Positions 59,236-64,000 of a DNA stretch of 64,000 nucleotides are shown piece after piece. Origin of the DNA: Rotaria macrura (Eukaryota; Rotifera; Eurotatoria; Philodinida; Philodinidae); assembly GCA_900239685.1 (NCBI GenBank), contig OENT01000337.1:1-64000 (forward strand), written 5' to 3'. The notes under the pieces were generated by a model. The model worked only from the letters and a program-made list of their open reading frames with translations. It did not search any database and was not told the DNA's origin. A program made the position numbers and the translations under genes. The stretch's first letter is position 1. Every line of letters starts with the position of its first letter.

Positions 59236-62200
59236 TTTATCTATCGATGTTTACACGGCTGTAAGATATTTTTCATGTTGTTGCTCTTGTTTTTGCTTTT
59301 ATTTTTTCTATTTATAACTTTTTGTATAGAATTGTGTTATTTTTCTTAATGCTAAATAAATATTGAATATGTTAGTTTACAAAACTTTTGTTAAACCTTG
59401 TCAAAACAATTCATTGATTTGAGGGGGATGCAATGTTTTTAGAAGAAAAAAAACAACTCGAAGAAGTTTCGAGCTGTTTTTTTCTTCTAGAAACATGGAG
59501 AAGTTCTTAGGAATATTATTGTAGAAAGATGAACGCCTGTTTACTTGATCGAGATATTTTAAGCATGGTAGTTCCACTGGTAATAAATATTTTGGTATCG
59601 ATATATCGCTTACTATTTCACTCACGAATTACTGTGACAGTTTTGGTCGCTTTTGTATTTTCTTGAATGTTGTTTTAAGAGTAAGTCCAAGCTCAAATGA
59701 AACAGATGTGTTCACACAATTGCAAATGATCAAATTTGATGTTTACAAGTTCGCAACAGTGAAATTTTATTCACCATAGATCAAAAGTGTCTATCAAAAC
59801 TAAAAACTAATATCATAGTATGAAAATTCCGTTTTTGGTTAGGAAGGCTGCGAAGAATGACTAAGAACATTTGTCTCCTCTCTTTGACTATTAGATGAAG
59901 TATCTAAGAACATATCGTTAGGCACTTTTGTTTTCAATACAACTAACAAAACGAATTCGAGTTTTATTGGAAAAAGAAACCATACGCGTCTATGTTAACT
60001 TTACTCTTTTATTTCTTCTTCTTCAATTCTTTTTTCAGTGAAAAATGCGACAAAGCCGTTATAACTTGAATAGAGCGAAATACACTACCGAGTTTTACTT
60101 CCTCATGCGTTCCTCTATTACGAATTCAAAACGAAAGTAAGAAATGGAAATGGTAAACATATCATACATTCCTATACTGTTTACAAATACAACTTAAATT
60201 CATTTTGTTTCTTAACTTTAAGATGAAGAAAGCATCTTTGATCATATCATCAAATTAACAAATTAGTAGACAGAGAGAAGAATAAACTCAGGACTGTAAT
60301 TAATTTCTAACGATTGATTTGAATTGTATACTGTGTGGGTACTAGTTTTATCGAGTATTGTCTCTTGTGAGAATAAAAACAGCTATCAAGGATGGCTGGT
60401 TGTCAGCGAACTACTGGAATTATGAAACGTTTTCCTGCTTACACATTAGCTTATGTTGAAAGAGTACCTTGAAACTTATTTGAAAATTTAAAATTTGTCT
60501 TATTCGTAAATTTTTTATGTGATTTTATTCGGCTGTAAAAGATCTAGTAAAGAAGTGTCTTTGTCTAAAATAAAAGTTTCAAAACCTTGTGTACCATTCA
60601 AAAGAGCAAGATTTATCTGAAGAGAACGTATTGAAAGAATATTTTACAATGAACCAACATTCACAAGTCAATTGAACTGTAAATATCGTTATTTATTTAA
60701 CAAAGTTTCGGTTTACTAAGCATTTTTCCAATGGAATATACACATTTAAGATTAAATTTCTTTTTAATAAATGAAATAAATGTACGGAGGATCTCACAAT
60801 ATTTCTATCTCTTTAACAATCATCCATTTTTAATGATTATCAAAGTCAAAATTTAAGAAAAGCCATTGATAAATGTTGTTAATAATTTAATAATTTGATG
60901 TTAACAAATTGGAGAGAAACATATTATTGAAAATTTCAACTTAGATATATTTCTTAAAATTTTGATGTATCTACATTCAGATTTCTAGCACAGTTGTTGT
61001 TAGCCCCGATAATTTCTGTCCTGATAGTGAATGTCTATTCGAGAGCAATCTTTCATGATAAAACTATGATCTATTTGATTCGAATATGTTTTTGTTTTCG
61101 ATCATATATGAAATGAATATTCAGATTACAAGAATCTTCCAGAATCAAACCATATGATTGATAATTGAAAAAAATGAATTCGATATTACAAGCCGATATT
61201 GTAATCGTGTAAAAATGAAACTCAGCTAGTTTCAGGTCATTATGAATTAGCCGTTGAAAGGAACAAAATATTGAATCGGAATGTGCAAGTGAATGCTTAG
61301 TGAAGATTTCTATTTGAACATACATTCTTATACGTTACTTGAAAGTAACTAGCTTAAACATATCCACGACTGGATCATCGATTTGCTTATATTTGAGTTA
61401 CTGTGTGCTATAGGAATTGAATTTTTTCTAACTTATTAATAGATTTATAGTATCAATACGAATCAGTAACATTCTCTACTTGTAATGTGAGTCATCGTTA
61501 GTTGCCTTGACTTATGATAGCATTATTGGAACGCGTATTTCTACTTTCCGGCTTGCTATTGTCATGATACCAACAATTAGATAAACGCAGAAGCTGTATC
61601 TTGGTACAAGACAACTGATATAACCTCGATCAGTCAACTATGAATGAAACTTTTGAAAAATACACTCATTGTTAATTAATTTTAAGTAAAATATATAAAA
61701 TCTTATGAATTAACCATCGATATTAGATATACTTGTTTTTAAGACATCGAAATAAGAACTTTTGCATTACTTCATAGGTTCATTATCATCATGCCATATG
61801 CAATCAATCGAAATTGTGAAGCTGAAAATTTACATGATCATTGTCTCTTTTTATAGGATGCTCGATTGATGAGAAAGATCGAACCTTGTTTAGGAATATT
61901 CATCGTCAACTTTACTTATTAATTCATGTATGTTAGTTTTGATTTTCTTTACTCACATAGATAAAGTGTGCTGCAGTTTATAGTTTCTTGTCGTACAATT
62001 TGTAATGAAAACAAGGGATAACTATATATATATATATGTATATTATTAATGATTGAACACTTGAGTGATAGAACTTCACTATTGACTGGTTTACTATGAT
62101 ATTTCTATATTATTCACGATAAATATATCTGATACGTCTCAATTTTCTTTTTCTCTGACACCAATAAAAGTCTCAAGTTCCAAGTTCATAATTCATTCAG

Positions 62201-62626
62201 ATATTTGAGTGTACAGAAACAAAGAAATCGACTTAGTTCCATATGACATGCGAACACGTATTTCTCACTTTCGATAATACTGTTATGAACGAATAGTTAT
62301 TGTGTGTATCATCGAAAATAGAAGAAGTCGAAGTCTAATCATGTTATATGCACTTGAAATATATATTGTACAATAACAGTGATATTGAAATGTCATAAAT
62401 GAATGAAAATATAATTTAGTATTACATGATAGAATCCGATAAGATCGTATCTCATAAATTACTCAAACGTTTTGAAATACAATGGACGGCGTGTTTAAAA
62501 AAAAAGTTAAACTCGTACAATCTACTATTTTATCTTCAGTGATAACGATTATTATTCAATAGTCATACAATTAACTTTATTTATATGCCTTTCATTCGTC
62601 AGCATCATTAACAACAAGAGATTTCT
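59236..62626. other. Gene-poor stretch before PTCD1
   Basis: Holds the ART-LRR copy B 3' UTR and poly(A) signal (59355), a snap-back patch near 59444-59495 (GAAGAAAAAAAACA...CTCG/CGAG...TTTTTTTCTTC), and AT-rich DNA. The PTCD1 poly(A) signal (minus strand) is at 62576-62581. No gene was recognised. Confidence 0.5.
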
Positions 62627-64000
62627 TTATTTTTTCAAATTTGGTTTATCATAAAGAAAAGATACTTTTTGATCAAAACGTTTTGCATATGGTACTTCAT
62701 TGAGCCATCTATTGTAGAATTTTTGAAATCGATCATAAGATGAACTTAACAAACGATACTGATCTGTATCAACATTAGCGTGTTCCTGAAAAAAAGAAGA
62801 ACAATAACACTAAAACAAAATCTATATTTTTAGACATTTTACATACCATAGCTAAAACTTTTGAACGAATTTCTAACAAATACTTTTCCATTCGTTCGAG
62901 AAATCCTTTATTTACAGCCAAATTATAAGTTCGATGCGATTCACAAATGAATGACAATAATGGAAAATTGACACAATGAAAAGCCTTTTTAAGCATAGCT
63001 TCAAGAACTTTTTGATTCGGCTTCAAATTAAGATCCTATAGATATTTAAATTTATCCAAAAAATAACTAATGTAAGATGTCTATCTAGTGACAAATACGA
63101 CGTACTTTCATTTCATTTAATAATTGTTCGGCATCATGTCTATTCTCGCATCCTTTAGCCAACGCTGAAAATGTATATTCATCAGGTGATAGACAATTGT
63201 CACGCATAAAATCAAGTACTTGCTAAAACATAATTTCAAATATAATTAGGGGAAAATCGAAAATAATTCGAATGTCTAAATACTAATGCTTCTTGCTTTG
63301 CTCCTCGTCGTAATCGTCGAAGGATGAGCGCATTATAAAATTGAATATTAGGTTTGACATGACAAACATTAGAAACATGAATTAATGCATGTTCATGTTC
63401 CGTCAAAGGTGGAACGAGCTATATGTATAAAGAGGTAAATATGATTGATATTATTACAAAAACACAAATTAAATGCATTTACATTCAGAATTGTGTTAAA
63501 GATAATATTATTTGGTTGTACATCACATTCTTGCATGTGTTTTAAAATACCTGGTATACCACCTAATAACATGAGTCTTTCAGAGGGTGAACATGGTATA
63601 CGAAGACCCATTAAATTCGTTTCGCTATAGAGTATGTTCGGTTTAAGTATACTTGCATTGCTAAATGGACTTAGATGATTTTTTAATACATGTCCCTTTC
63701 GAATATCATCTGAATCTTGCCACCATTCAAAAGTTAATTCTGGTGATGTTGAACTGCTATCTTGATAGTTTTCTATTGTTCCAAAAGAAGACATTGATTG
63801 TTGTTGATTTTCATCGCTTGTCTCAGTTGAGTCGTTTGATTTAGAAATCATATGTGAAGATTCATCATGAGTTTGATCTAACGACGAGAGAAATGAAGGT
63901 CCTCGGTGTACTTTTTCTTCATTATCTTTGGCTTCAATGGCGTCAAGTAGAAACTGATGCGGTTTAGGTGGAAAGAGTAGATCGTGTATCGATTCTAGTG
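62627..64000 (-). CDS. ptcd1: Pentatricopeptide repeat-containing protein 1, mitochondrial; 5' end outside the window
   Basis: Minus-strand exons 63483 to beyond 64000, 63284-63418, 63106-63222, 62847-63035 and 62627-62785; all junctions are phase 0. The first exon's frame is open to the window edge, so the start is missing. PPR-type helices are visible: PNNIIFNTILN; HVKPNIQFYNALILRRL; LSPDEYTFSALAKGCENRHDAEQLL; LNLKPNQKVLEAML. The C-terminal block (YDRFQKFYNRWLNEVP) matches the conserved PTCD1 end. PTCD1 acts in mitochondria on leucine tRNA and 16S rRNA maturation. The residues before the PPRs are Ser/Asp/Glu-rich and probably disordered. The neighbouring inverted module is unrelated. Confidence 0.78.

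Overview
The window is animal nuclear DNA: AT-rich (about 30% GC by eye), with intron-dense genes, mostly 45-100 nt GT-AG introns and single AATAAA-type poly(A) signals. The gene content is eIF3c, death-associated protein kinase (DAPK), mitochondrial PTCD1, Rel-homology factors, an ADP-ribosyltransferase/LRR fusion, a FUSC-type transporter and an orphan GPCR. Compact introns and inverted duplicated gene blocks fit a bdelloid rotifer such as Adineta or Rotaria. That assignment is inference; no marker gene settles it. All exon models were built by hand from splice signals and reading-frame continuity, and every multi-exon model closes in frame.

Layout. 0-5.1 kb: two tandem paralogues with a Rel-homology-like domain; the first is cut by the window edge and the second lacks a recognisable IPT half. 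5.1-9.0 kb: non-coding, with a short GC-rich element between 14-bp direct repeats. 9.0-15.5 kb: a complete 17-exon eIF3c gene. 15.5-23.7 kb: gene-poor DNA holding a decayed copy of the 3' end of eIF3c, introns included. 23.7-35.4 kb: a complete 27-exon DAPK gene (kinase, CaM helix, ankyrin repeats, Roc-COR, death domain) with a roughly 245-codon open frame inside the intron that follows the CaM-binding helix. 36.4 kb: a 360-bp hAT-type MITE with a perfect 8-bp target duplication.

39.2-59.2 kb is the most interesting part. A divergent gene pair, an ART-LRR fusion and a small secreted 8-cysteine protein, occurs twice in inverted orientation around about 12 kb that carries an orphan GPCR and a FUSC-family membrane protein. 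The two ART-LRR genes have the same length (745 codons) and the same intron positions. They alternate between diverged blocks and tracts of 100% nucleotide identity (139, 66 and 105 bp), which suggests ongoing gene conversion between the arms. The ART promoters keep a TATA box exactly 66 nt from the ATG.

59.2-62.6 kb looks non-coding. The right edge holds the 3' part of a minus-strand PTCD1 gene. No tRNA, rRNA, CRISPR or prokaryotic feature was seen.
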